Below, piece by piece: positions 6,260 to 14,437 of a stretch of 19,378 bases of DNA. The stretch spans positions 1 to 19,378 of the forward strand of contig DATFDL010000116.1 of NCBI GenBank assembly GCA_035252155.1. Reading direction: 5' to 3'. The first letter of the stretch is position 1. Each line of letters begins with the position of its first letter. The DNA is from JAICLL01 sp035252155. Lineage in GTDB: Bacteria > Planctomycetota > Planctomycetia > Pirellulales > JAICIG01. The notes under the pieces are model-generated. The model saw only the letters and a program-made list of their open reading frames with translations, was not told where the DNA came from and searched no databases. The translations under genes were made by a program, and so were the position numbers.

Positions 6260-7346
6260 GGCCGGGCAGCGCGCGGCGAAGCGAGGACTCGGCTCGCGAT
6301 GTTACCTTTGTATTGAATAAATCGAGCGTCCGCAGCCCTGCGAGTGATCGAAACACTTCCATCGACCCATCGTCGATGCGGTTATGCGCCAGCGCCAGTT
6401 CGCGAAGCGATGGCAGATGCCGCAATGAATTGAGGCTCTTGTTGCTAATGCGCGTACCTGAGAGGTCCAGTTTCTGCAGTTTCTTCAGCTTGGCAAGCAG
6501 AGGAAGCTCAACCGGGCCCAGCTTGAGATACGCCAGGCCAAGTTCTTGTAGGTGAGGCATTCGCTCAAGCACGGGCAAGCACTTATCGGTGGCGCCGGTC
6601 GAACTAATATCGAGGAACTGCAGCCGTGTCAGGCTCGCGAACGTTGCGACACCCTCATCCGTCAAGCGCGTCGCCGCCACGTCGAGCGTGTGTAAACCTG
6701 TCAACTTCGCGATCGTACTTGCGCTAGCGTCGCCCATATTGCATCGAGCTACGCAGAGCGACTCCAAAGCCGCGAGCTTGCCGAGGCGTATGAGCCCGAC
6801 ATCGGTGACCGATGTGCTCGATAGGTCGAGCGTCTGCAGGTTGCTGAAATGCTGCAACATGGCGAGCGAGGCATCCGTAATTTGCGTGTCGGCCAACGAC
6901 AGGTAGGTGAGTTGGCGGCAGCCCCTCAAGTAGGACACAGTCTGGTCGCCGCAGCGGTTCTTCGCCAAGTCGACGCGCACCAGGTGCGGCAAGTCGTTCA
7001 AATATCTAAGATTACCGTCATTCACGCCCCGCCCGCGCAAATCGATTTCCACGACAGGGTTCCAAAAATCATCGCCGACGATACCGCGCAGCCAGCGCGG
7101 CAAGCGACTGGCCCAACGCGAGTCGTATCTCACCGTGCCGCGCTGCACCGCGAGATCTTTGACTGCCGCCTGTTGCCGACGAGCCTCGATCATTGGGCGG
7201 CCGAGCATCGCCGAAGCGACGCCACAAACTGCGGTCAACGCCAGCAAGGACCGCAATCGGAACTGGAACCATCTTCGCCAGAGTATCGGAGCCTGTTCGC
7301 GCATAAGTCGTCTATGGAGCTGTGGGCGGTATAATTCTTGCAGCAT
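6195..7346 (-). CDS. Membrane-anchored leucine-rich-repeat protein
   Basis: The protein has 383 residues. Residues 24-34 (RRWFQFRLRSL) followed by a hydrophobic segment at about 33-50 (LLALTAVCGVASAMLG) form a leader common in planctomycete proteins and probably an N-terminal membrane anchor. Residues about 98-365 hold ten or so leucine-rich repeats of about 24 residues, with units such as LQTLDLSSTSVTDVGL and LQKLDLSGTRISNKSL. The repeat type resembles the cysteine-containing/RI-like class seen in bacterial LRR proteins. The role is probably protein-protein contact; no enzymatic domain is visible. Start: ATG at 7346 has AGAAGAG upstream, while an alternative ATG at 7304 (MREQAPILWRRW) lacks one. 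Base composition seems slightly less GC-rich than the neighbours (visual impression). Confidence 0.8.
   Translation of the reverse strand: MLQELYRPQLHRRLMREQAPILWRRWFQFRLRSLLALTAVCGVASAMLGRPMIEARRQQAAVKDLAVQRGTVRYDSRWASRLPRWLRGIVGDDFWNPVVEIDLRGRGVNDGNLRYLNDLPHLVRVDLAKNRCGDQTVSYLRGCRQLTYLSLADTQITDASLAMLQHFSNLQTLDLSSTSVTDVGLIRLGKLAALESLCVARCNMGDASASTIAKLTGLHTLDVAATRLTDEGVATFASLTRLQFLDISSTGATDKCLPVLERMPHLQELGLAYLKLGPVELPLLAKLKKLQKLDLSGTRISNKSLNSLRHLPSLRELALAHNRIDDGSMEVFRSLAGLRTLDLFNTKVTSRAESSLRRALPGLNVRFVYWASGDRARPGGVRR
7330..7335 (+). promoter_or_regulatory. Consensus -10 box TATAAT facing the small membrane ORFs
   Basis: A perfect TATAAT on the plus strand, inside the 5' end of the LRR gene, would start transcripts near 7342, just ahead of the 28-codon ORF at 7392. 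No good -35 was found, so this may be chance. Confidence 0.3.
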
Positions 7347-7391
7347 GCATAACTCTTCTATGAACTGTCTGCAAGCCGCGGAGTATTTTGT

Positions 7392-7478
7392 ATGACTGGC
7401 GATTGGGTGGTCTATGGCATCGTGGGCGCGCTGCTGATTCTCTGGCTCTGCATTGCTCCGCGACTCGGCGTGGGCTGA
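7392..7478 (+). CDS. Possible 28-residue single-span membrane peptide
   Basis: It reads MTGDWVVYGIVGALLILWL followed by CIAPRLGVG: one hydrophobic segment with a short basic tail. GGAG at 7380-7383 lies eight bases before the ATG, a proper ribosome binding site, and a TATAAT lies further upstream. It is not recognisable as a known family and is too short to judge by codon use. It lies divergent from the LRR gene and 59 bp ahead of the HdeD-like fragment. Confidence 0.4.
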   Translation: MTGDWVVYGIVGALLILWLCIAPRLGVG

Positions 7479-7537
7479 GGCCCGCGGCAGTGCGCGCGGG
7501 ATGGTTCATCTCGCCATGACGATTCGGAAGCCACTCC

Positions 7538-7678
7538 ATGAATTCTCATGACTCACTTCGACACAGCGCCGGTTGGGTGATTGGTTTTGGCGTACTGCTC
7601 ATTGTGCTCGGCACGCTGGCGGTGCTGGCGCCGCTCGTCGCGGGCATCGCGATCGATTCGATCATAGGAGTGCTCTGA
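7538..7678 (+). pseudogene. Truncated HdeD-family (DUF308) membrane protein, N-terminal fragment
   Basis: The 46-residue ORF reads GWVIGFGVLLIVLGTLAVLAP and then LVAGIAIDSIIGVL before a TGA. This matches the start of HdeD/DUF308 proteins (W...LG.L.I.LG..A...P, then a second helix ending in LG-L-L), which normally run to about 180-200 residues with six membrane helices. The reading frame stops in the second helix and nothing HdeD-like follows in any frame before the YhaN gene ends at 7737. GGAAG at 7525-7529 could be a ribosome binding site. It is either a remnant left by a deletion or a short two-helix protein; a remnant is more likely. Confidence 0.45.
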
Positions 7679-7736
7679 GGTTTCTGGCTGCCCGCCAGCG
7701 GCATTTGCAATCGCGACATTTCGCAACGGGCTACCA

Positions 7737-10700
7737 TCATCTCGCGAGTCGCGGACCCGCAGCGAGGATGTCTGGGGGAAGACGAGCATTCAATTCATGC
7801 ACGAATAAAACGTCGGCGTCCACGTTTTGTCGGGCCAGATCGACCAGGTGCTCGTGGTGCGTAAAGAAGATCACCTGCGTGCGGCGCGAAAGCTCGCCCA
7901 GCACCAGCAGCGTGGCGGCCGAGCGCTCGTTGTCGAACTTGATTAAGATGTCGTCAACGATCAACGGAATCGGCTCTTTGTCTTCCAGCCAGGTATCGAG
8001 GCTCGCGAGCCGCAAAGCGAGATAGAGCTGATCGGCCGTGCCTTCGCTCATGCCTTCGACGCCGACCGCGCGGCTGTCGGCGGCCCGCAGACCCATGAGC
8101 ACGGCGTCGCCGCGATCGTTGTAGTCGGCGCGCAGCCCGGAAAACGAGCCGACCGTGAGCTGGGCGAACAACCGGCCGGCTCGCTCCAGCACCGGGCCTT
8201 GGTGCTTGGCCCGGTAGCGCTCGATCGCCTCGCGGAGCACCGCCGTGGCCAGCCGCAGCCGGGCGTACTCTTCGACGTCGGCCGCGATTTCGGCCGCCAG
8301 GCTTTGCGCTCGCTCTTCGGCTTCGGCGGCGGCGGCGCTGGCATCCATGTCGGCCAGCGCCTTTTGTTCCAAGGTCACAATGCCCGACAGCTCTTTGCCG
8401 CGGGCTGAAAGCCGCTCAATCTGTTCGCCCAATTGCTCGATTCGGGCGGGCAACAGATCGCCGTCAGCCCGGCTGACTTCGTCAATGAACTCGGCCAGCG
8501 GAGCGCCGGCGCTCAAGAGCCTCAGCGTTTCGTTGGCACGTCGCTCGTCGTCGTCGAGTTCCTTGGCCAAGGCCGACTGCCGTTCGATCTCGGGCAGCCT
8601 GTCATAGCGCTCGCAATTCGCCTCTTGGCATAAGGCGTCGAGCACCGCGCGAGCGGCGGCCCCGGTCTGCCGCGACTGTTCGGCTTGGGCCGCCTGCTTG
8701 TCGCGCTGCTTGCGCAGCGCGTCGATCCGCGCCTGATGAGTGGTGGCCTGCCGGTACGCGGCCAGCAACCGCTCGGCCGCCACGTCGGGCGAAAGCGCGC
8801 CCAATTCTTCGCGCCGTTCGAGCAATTCGGCCAGCGAGCTGACTTGCTCTTCGAACTGTTTCGACTCGCGAGCGATTCCTTCGATACGTTCGCGAAAACC
8901 GTCGGCAGTCGCTAATTTCGTGAATAGGTCGTCGACCTGGGCCAGCACCTCGTGGGCCTGGGCGGGCGTGGCCTCGGCCGAGAGCCCCAGTGGCTCGATC
9001 GCGGCGGCCCAGCGCTGGCTCCAAGCCGAAAGCTCATTCTCCGCGTCCGCGGCATTGTGGCGCTCGGTTTCGAGCTGCCGCCGGAGCGTGCCCAATTCGT
9101 CCGCCAGCCTCGCCCGCAGATCCGCCGCGGCGGTGATACGATCGGCCAGCGTCTGCCCGCGTTCGAGCTGCGCTGCCAGCGACTCACGGTCGAGCCGTGG
9201 CGGCTCGCCGAGCGAGGCGAGCGCCGGTTCCAGTTCACTTCGGCAGCGGTCGATACGAGCTTGCAGTGTGGCCACCGCCGCCTTTTGCTTGGCGATGGCT
9301 TCGGCCTGCTCGACCAGCGATTGCTGGCGCCGCTGCCAGCCGCGCATTTCGCGGGGAGAGCTGGGGTCGATGCCCGCCGGACGCCATTGCTGCCGCCATT
9401 CGTCCCGCGTGCGTTGTTGTTGCTCGACGGCTCCCCGGCGAGCGTCGGCAAGTCGGTCGAGCTCTTGCCGCAGACTCTGCTGTTGGGCGAGCAGGGCGGC
9501 CTGCGCGGCGACCCGTTCGGCCTCGCGCCGCAGCCGGTCGGCAAGTTCGTCGGCACGTCGAACCGCAAGCTCGAACGCCGCCGCTAGTTCAGCAGCGCCG
9601 GCGAAGACTTCGGCATCGGGAGCAGGGTCCGGCGGCTCGTTCCGCCAGTCGCCGCGAATTCGCTTCCAAATTCGATCGCGCCGAGCGCGGGCCTCGGCCA
9701 GGTCGGTCTCGGTGGGCACCTCGCACGACAACCGGACTTGCTCGATTTTTTCCGCGCACGCGGTTTGCCGCGCCTTGGCCTGCTCGATCTGCTCGGTGAC
9801 GCGCGCCACCCCACCATCGGCCTCGGCCAGTCGCAGTTCGTAGGCATCGATCGTTTCGGACGAGGGGATCGGCAGTTTTTGGAGTTGCTCGAGCGGCCCC
9901 GACCACAGCGGCAAGCGGGCCAGCGCCGCGGCCGACTGCTCGGCAAGCCGGGCCAACTCGCCCTGGGCCGAGGCCAGTTCTTCTTCAATGCGCGCGACGC
10001 TTTGCGCCCGACGAAGCACGCTCTTGAGAGCGTCGGCGTCTCGGGCGGCTTCGATGGCAGCCAGCCGGGCGGCGGTGGCCTCCGCTTTTTCGGCGAGCGA
10101 CTCGACCCCGGCCCGCGACTGCCGCAAGTGGCTGACAAGCGCCTCGTGACGGTTGCCTAGATTCTGAATCTCAATCTGCTGCCGCTTGCTCAGCCGCAGC
10201 CGCTCGACATCCTCTAGCGAAAGCTCGGGCCGCAGTTGACGCAATCGCGCGGCGGCGTCGGCCAGCAACTGCTGCCGGCTGGCCACCAGACCAGGCAGGT
10301 CGCGCTGGGCCTTGCGATACCCGCCCAGTGCGTCCGAGAGCGGCTCGATGGCGTGACGCTGAGCCAGCAACGGCTCGGGGGCCCCTAGTTGTTCGATCTG
10401 GGCATCCAACTCTTTGATGGCCTGCCGCACCACGCGGGCCTCGCTTTCGGCCGCGGTCAACTGCGTGACCGCCTCGCGGCGCCGTTCGCTAAACCCCTCG
10501 GGCAGCAACGTGACCGGACCAAGCTCGACCTTGCGGGCGGAAGCCTCCTTCAATTTCGCCACCAGGGCGACCGACTGCAATACCCGCTCGCAGCGGCCCT
10601 TTTCGGTGCGCGCGGCCTCGAGCCGGGCCTCGACCTCGGCCAGCTCTTGGCGCGATTGCCGCAGCAGCTTGTCGTGGCGTTCCCATTCGGCGGTCGAAAG

Positions 10701-11303
10701 CTGCGCCGCGCTGGTCGCCTTGCGGGCGGCTTCCCATTGCGACAGCTTGCTGTTGATTCGCGGGTTCTTCGCGCCCGACTTGAACAACTCGCCCGCGTCC
10801 TTTTCGAGCTGTCCGTGGATGCCCTTCAGGTCGGCGATGCCGGCGCCCGCCGCGAAGAGCACCTGGCCGAGACTGCCCTTGCCTTCGACGATATCGCGTC
10901 CGCCTTGCACCAGCGCGGCGTGGTCGATGCCGAACATTGTCTCAAACAGTTCGCAATCGACGCCGCCCAGATAATGGGCCAGCGCCGCCGGTTCGAGCGG
11001 CGTGTTGTCGTCGGCCGCGCGCAGGTCGTTGCGGGTCGCTTTGCGTCGCACGCATTCCAAAAACGATCCATCGCCATTGCGCAGTACCCCGCCGATCCGC
11101 AAGTTGCCGTACGGATGAATGAAATCGTCGCCGGTGCGCGGCGGTATTCCATACAGCAATTGCTTCAGCGCGCGGAGCGTCGAACTTTTGCCGGCCTCGT
11201 TGGCGCCATACACCACGTGCAGGCCGTATTGCCCCGCGTCGAAGTCGAGCGTCACATCGGTGAACGGCCCAAAGGCCCGAAGCTCGAGCCGCGCAATCTT
11301 CAT
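7737..11303 (-). CDS. YhaN-like AAA ATPase, SbcC/Rad50 type
   Basis: This is the ATPase half of a putative DNA end-processing complex with the nuclease encoded just upstream. The protein has 1188 residues. The N-terminal half-ATPase (1-160) carries Walker A GANEAGKS (33-40) and FIHPYGNLRIGG. A very long Glu/Arg/Ala-rich coiled-coil region spans about 170-1030. The C-terminal half has the ABC signature SEGTADQLYLALRLA (about 1086-1100), Walker B PLIVDDI (about 1113-1119) and the switch histidines in FFTHHEH. I see no CxxC zinc hook in the coiled coil; the nearest is CQEANC, whose cysteines are four residues apart. This fits the YhaN group rather than classical SbcC. The start overlaps the YhaO stop as ATGA, implying translational coupling. 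Confidence 0.88.
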   Translation of the reverse strand: MKIARLELRAFGPFTDVTLDFDAGQYGLHVVYGANEAGKSSTLRALKQLLYGIPPRTGDDFIHPYGNLRIGGVLRNGDGSFLECVRRKATRNDLRAADDNTPLEPAALAHYLGGVDCELFETMFGIDHAALVQGGRDIVEGKGSLGQVLFAAGAGIADLKGIHGQLEKDAGELFKSGAKNPRINSKLSQWEAARKATSAAQLSTAEWERHDKLLRQSRQELAEVEARLEAARTEKGRCERVLQSVALVAKLKEASARKVELGPVTLLPEGFSERRREAVTQLTAAESEARVVRQAIKELDAQIEQLGAPEPLLAQRHAIEPLSDALGGYRKAQRDLPGLVASRQQLLADAAARLRQLRPELSLEDVERLRLSKRQQIEIQNLGNRHEALVSHLRQSRAGVESLAEKAEATAARLAAIEAARDADALKSVLRRAQSVARIEEELASAQGELARLAEQSAAALARLPLWSGPLEQLQKLPIPSSETIDAYELRLAEADGGVARVTEQIEQAKARQTACAEKIEQVRLSCEVPTETDLAEARARRDRIWKRIRGDWRNEPPDPAPDAEVFAGAAELAAAFELAVRRADELADRLRREAERVAAQAALLAQQQSLRQELDRLADARRGAVEQQQRTRDEWRQQWRPAGIDPSSPREMRGWQRRQQSLVEQAEAIAKQKAAVATLQARIDRCRSELEPALASLGEPPRLDRESLAAQLERGQTLADRITAAADLRARLADELGTLRRQLETERHNAADAENELSAWSQRWAAAIEPLGLSAEATPAQAHEVLAQVDDLFTKLATADGFRERIEGIARESKQFEEQVSSLAELLERREELGALSPDVAAERLLAAYRQATTHQARIDALRKQRDKQAAQAEQSRQTGAAARAVLDALCQEANCERYDRLPEIERQSALAKELDDDERRANETLRLLSAGAPLAEFIDEVSRADGDLLPARIEQLGEQIERLSARGKELSGIVTLEQKALADMDASAAAAEAEERAQSLAAEIAADVEEYARLRLATAVLREAIERYRAKHQGPVLERAGRLFAQLTVGSFSGLRADYNDRGDAVLMGLRAADSRAVGVEGMSEGTADQLYLALRLASLDTWLEDKEPIPLIVDDILIKFDNERSAATLLVLGELSRRTQVIFFTHHEHLVDLARQNVDADVLFVHELNARLPPDILAAGPRLAR

Positions 11304-12565
11304 AAGCCTGCCCCGTGCATGAGCCGAGCCACCAGCAGCGGCTGAACCTGGTCGAGCAACCGTCGCAAGCCCGCCGCGTCGTCGAGCCGTAATGAGTCTT
11401 CGCCTTCTTTGAACTCGGCGGGCAGCTTCCGCCAGAGATCGGCCAATTCGGCAGTCAGCCTAGTGGCGGCCACCGGGTCGTCTCGCAACTCGGCGATGCA
11501 CTGAAACAGCTCGCCTAGCGGCCCGTCTTCGATGGCCGCGCCGTGGATGGCAGGCGGCGGCGACGTCTGAAAGCGAACTTTTTCGACCCACACGCCGCCT
11601 TGGCCCACATCGCGGGCCAGCGAGCGGACTTCGGTGATCCAGCGCTGCGGCTCGGCGGCCAGTTTCTCGTGGGCAGGGCAGGCGCCAACGACTTCGACAC
11701 GCACGGCCAGCAGGCGGCCTTCGCTGGCTGCCAGCAAGCGGCCGAGCGATTCCGAGACTCGATCGACCACGTCGTAGCCGCTCTCGCATTGGTCGGCGTC
11801 GACCAGGCACCGCTCCCAGCGCAGCACGTCGAGCGGCTCGAACTCGATGCTCGTTTGCCGCGCGTCATCAACGGTCACCAGCAGGCAGCCCTTCGGGCCG
11901 CTCTCTCGGATGTGCCGGCCCTGCACATTGCCCGAAAAGTGAATGTGCTCTTCGTCGGCCAGCCTCCGCCGCTGATGAACGTGACCCAGCGCCCAATAGT
12001 CGTATCGCTTGCCCCGCAAATCGTCGATTGAACAGGGGGCGTAGCACTCGTGGCCGTCGTCGCCGGTGGCGCAGGTGTGCAACAGGCCAAGGTTGAAATT
12101 GCCGGGCACGGCCGGTGGATAGGCGCAGGCCAGATTCTCAGTCACCGCGCCGGTGGCAAAGCTCTGCCCGTGAATCGAAACGCCGCACGCCTCGACATGC
12201 AGGGTGTGCGGCTTTTTGGCGGCGAAGCGATGCACGGTGTCTTCGGGCAGCCGCAAGGTTTTGGTCATGCGGTTAGCGGCGTCGTGGTTGCCCGAGATGA
12301 GGTAGACGGGCACGCCGGCATCGCGGAGCTTGAGCATCTCGGCGACAAAGAACAGCCCGGTGTGGTGGTCGCGCCAATCACCGTCGTAAAGATCGCCGGC
12401 GATCACCACAAAGTTCACTTCGCGGTCGATGGCCAACTGCACGAGGTTTTCGAGCGCCCGGCGGGTGGCGCCGCGGATTTCGTCGACCGGCGCGCCCTCG
12501 TAACGCTCGAGCCCACGCAACGGGCTGTCGAGGTGGATATCGGCGGCATGCAGAAACTTGAACAT
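11300..12565 (-). CDS. YhaO-like DNA repair exonuclease (Mre11/SbcD metallophosphoesterase)
   Basis: The protein has 421 residues. The calcineurin-like phosphoesterase domain is complete, with metal ligands in order: Asp9 and His11 (HAADIHLDSP), GDLYD (57-61), GNHD (92-95), His163 in LLHTCATG and GHVH (194-197). The later GNVQGRHIRESGPKGC stretch is typical of the YhaO/SbcD group. The C-terminal part (about 280-421) is helical and probably binds the ATPase. With the overlapping YhaN gene it should form a manganese-dependent nuclease complex acting on DNA ends or hairpins (family knowledge). It is first in the operon; its start is 133 bp from the divergent Rpn gene. No clear Shine-Dalgarno is seen before ATG 12565. 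Confidence 0.88.
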   Translation of the reverse strand: MFKFLHAADIHLDSPLRGLERYEGAPVDEIRGATRRALENLVQLAIDREVNFVVIAGDLYDGDWRDHHTGLFFVAEMLKLRDAGVPVYLISGNHDAANRMTKTLRLPEDTVHRFAAKKPHTLHVEACGVSIHGQSFATGAVTENLACAYPPAVPGNFNLGLLHTCATGDDGHECYAPCSIDDLRGKRYDYWALGHVHQRRRLADEEHIHFSGNVQGRHIRESGPKGCLLVTVDDARQTSIEFEPLDVLRWERCLVDADQCESGYDVVDRVSESLGRLLAASEGRLLAVRVEVVGACPAHEKLAAEPQRWITEVRSLARDVGQGGVWVEKVRFQTSPPPAIHGAAIEDGPLGELFQCIAELRDDPVAATRLTAELADLWRKLPAEFKEGEDSLRLDDAAGLRRLLDQVQPLLVARLMHGAGL

Positions 12566-12608
12566 CCGTGCATCGCTGGGGTTTCACGGATTTTGGCAGC
12601 CGACGGCG

Positions 12609-12638
12609 GCCGACGCAAGTGGCTAGGCTTGCGGCGGC
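12609..12638. repeat. Imperfect hairpin in the yhaO/rpn divergent region
   Basis: GCCGACGCAAG and CTTGCGGCGGC pair over 10 of 11 positions around an 8-base loop. It lies between two divergent start codons, so it is not a terminator for either gene. It could be an operator, an mRNA leader structure or another dispersed repeat. Confidence 0.45.
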
Positions 12639-12698
12639 GTCCTGGGTAAACTCGGCCAGCGTTTTAAAGCAAGATGTTACACGGCAAAAACACTTCAA

Positions 12699-13694
12699 AT
12701 GTCGGACTTTGATAGCGCGTGGAAAGAGGCGCTGGAGGCCTACTTCGAGCCGTTCATGGCGTTCTTTTTCGATGAGGCTCATCGAGAGATCGATTGGGCG
12801 CGCGGCATCGAGATGCTCGACAAAGAGCTTCAACAAATCACGCCCGAGTCGGAGCAGGGGCGGCGGGTGGCCGACAAGCTGGTCAAGGTTTGGCGGACCA
12901 GCGGACACGATAAATGGGTACTCGTCCATGTCGAGGTGCAAAGCCAGCAAGAAAGCGACTTTGCCGAACGCATGTTTGTCTACAACTACCGCCTCTTCGA
13001 TCGCTATAATCGAAGGGTGGCCAGTTTTGCCATTCTGGGCGATAACCGATCCGGCTGGCGACCGAACCGCTTTGGTTACGCGCTCTGGGGTACGAAGGTT
13101 GGCATCGAGTTCACCACTGCGAAGTTGCTTGACTACGCGGGAAACGAATCGGCGTTGGAGTCGAATCCCAGCGTGTTCGCTCCCGTGGTCCTGGCGCATT
13201 TGAAAACATTGGAAACCGCACACGACGACGAAGCGCGACGCGTCTCGCTGGTGCGGCAGGTGAAATCCCTTTATGCAAGAGGATTAACCGCTGAACAGAT
13301 TCGCCAGTTGTATCGTGTGATTGACGCCATGATGAGCTTACCGAAGCCGCTGGCCAACCTCGCGTGGGAAGAGATTCACCGCTTTGAAGAGGAGAAAGGT
13401 ATGCCGTTGATATCGACTGCCGAACGTGTCGGGTTCGAGAAGGGCCGCGAAGAGGGCCGCGCCATCGGCGCGCGGCAAAGCTTGCTGGCGGGCATTGAGG
13501 TGGCATTGGAACTAAAGCTCGCCGCATCCGGCCTCGCGCTTTTGCCCGAGATCCGACAAGTCGAAGATGTCGAGCTGTTGCGTAAGATACTCGATGCGAT
13601 CAAGCAAACAGACACACCCGAAGCACTGCGACGGCTTTGGCTGAAATCTTCAACGATGCCGGAAATGCAAAACTCAAAACCAGCAACTCCTTAA
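12699..13694 (+). CDS. Rpn-family PD-(D/E)XK nuclease (transposase_31-related)
   Basis: The protein has 331 residues. The nuclease core spans about 50-130: Asp59 in VADKLVKVW, then Glu79-x-Gln81 in HVEVQSQ, followed by FAERMFVYNYRLFDRY. This is the active-site pattern of the Rpn recombination-promoting nuclease group, where E-x-Q replaces E-x-K. The middle is helical. The C-terminal region has a Gly/Arg/Glu tract (GFEKGREEGRAIGARQ, about 247-262) followed by a helical tail, as in other 'GxxxG' Rpn relatives. Family members make DNA breaks and promote RecA-independent recombination in E. coli, and are often multicopy. No terminal inverted repeats or transposition partner are seen here. It is divergent from yhaO. 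Its last four bases overlap the convergent rsmD. No Shine-Dalgarno is evident. Confidence 0.8.
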   Translation: MSDFDSAWKEALEAYFEPFMAFFFDEAHREIDWARGIEMLDKELQQITPESEQGRRVADKLVKVWRTSGHDKWVLVHVEVQSQQESDFAERMFVYNYRLFDRYNRRVASFAILGDNRSGWRPNRFGYALWGTKVGIEFTTAKLLDYAGNESALESNPSVFAPVVLAHLKTLETAHDDEARRVSLVRQVKSLYARGLTAEQIRQLYRVIDAMMSLPKPLANLAWEEIHRFEEEKGMPLISTAERVGFEKGREEGRAIGARQSLLAGIEVALELKLAASGLALLPEIRQVEDVELLRKILDAIKQTDTPEALRRLWLKSSTMPEMQNSKPATP

Positions 13695-14314
13695 GGTGCC
13701 TTCACACCGACGCCCACTTGTGCCGGCGGGTAAGCGCGCAGTCTCCACTCGGTCGGTTCGATCAGTCGCGAGAAATCGAACCGCTCGTCGGCCTCGACGA
13801 CAAAGCGGCTGTGGCCGGGTGCCGACGCCCAAAGCCGCTCGATCAGCGCCAGCAGATCATCGCGGCGGCTGATATAGAGATCGTAGGGCGGCGAGCAGAA
13901 GACCAGCCACGGACGAGAGCCATCGTCGGACAGCCGGCCCGAACGCCGAAACCAGACCAGCGTATCGGCGGCCACGATCTCGCACGCCTCCGCCACGCCC
14001 AGTTCGGCCGCGTTGTGGCGGATGAGGTCGGCTGTTGGAAAGTGCTGCTCGATGAACAACGACCGCCAGGCCCCGCGGCTGAGCGCCTCAAAACCTAGCA
14101 CGCCCGTGCCGGCGAACAGGTCGACGGCCAGCGTACCCGCCACGTCGCCCAACAGGTTGAAGACGGCCTCACGCACACGGTCTTTCATGGGCCGCGTGCG
14201 CGGGTCGCCGTGGTACGCGAGCTTGCGGCCGCGCAGCGTCCCACCGACGATCCGCACGCTGCCGCGCTCTGCGGGGCGGGCCTCATTTCGAGCTTTCGAT
14301 CGGCGCGTCACCAC
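13691..14314 (-). CDS. rsmD: 16S rRNA (guanine(966)-N2)-methyltransferase RsmD
   Basis: It methylates G966 of 16S rRNA (E. coli numbering) with S-adenosylmethionine. The product has 207 residues, a normal length. Family marks are RIVGGTLRGRKL (21-32), RPMKDRVREAVFNLL (41-55), the SAM motif DLFAGTGVLGFEALSRGA (65-82) and the catalytic-loop motif, which here reads SPPY (141-144) instead of the usual DPPY/DPPF. The start codon is GTG at 14314, or the next GTG at 14311; no strong ribosome binding site helps to choose, and the first 18 residues are basic and weakly conserved. It is divergent from the cyclophilin gene and overlaps the end of the Rpn gene by 4 bp. Confidence 0.85.
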   Translation of the reverse strand: MVTRRSKARNEARPAERGSVRIVGGTLRGRKLAYHGDPRTRPMKDRVREAVFNLLGDVAGTLAVDLFAGTGVLGFEALSRGAWRSLFIEQHFPTADLIRHNAAELGVAEACEIVAADTLVWFRRSGRLSDDGSRPWLVFCSPPYDLYISRRDDLLALIERLWASAPGHSRFVVEADERFDFSRLIEPTEWRLRAYPPAQVGVGVKAP

Positions 14315-14363
14315 CGCAAGCTACCATCAAGTGCAGCGCACCGGAAGATCTGACGAGCATCAC

Positions 14364-14392
14364 TTCGCAGCCGGCGGCTGCTATGCTAGATT
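14364..14392 (+). promoter_or_regulatory. Possible promoter for the cyclophilin gene
   Basis: TTCGCA (14364-14369) and TAGATT (14387-14392) are 17 bases apart, about 45 bases ahead of the start codon. The hexamers match the consensus only partly. Confidence 0.25.
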
Positions 14393-14437
14393 CACCAATG
14401 AATTGCTCCGGCGCTTTACGCTTAAGAAGGAAGACCA

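Noticed and set aside
8740..9843. Long plus-strand open frame opposite the YhaN gene
   Set aside because: Ser/Arg/Ala-rich low-complexity product typical of an antisense frame in GC-rich DNA. The minus-strand gene has clear Walker and ABC motifs.
12699..13694. Insertion sequence around the Rpn (transposase_31-like) gene
   Set aside because: No flanking inverted repeats or target duplication are seen, and the gene overlaps rsmD by 4 bp at its end, arguing for a settled position.
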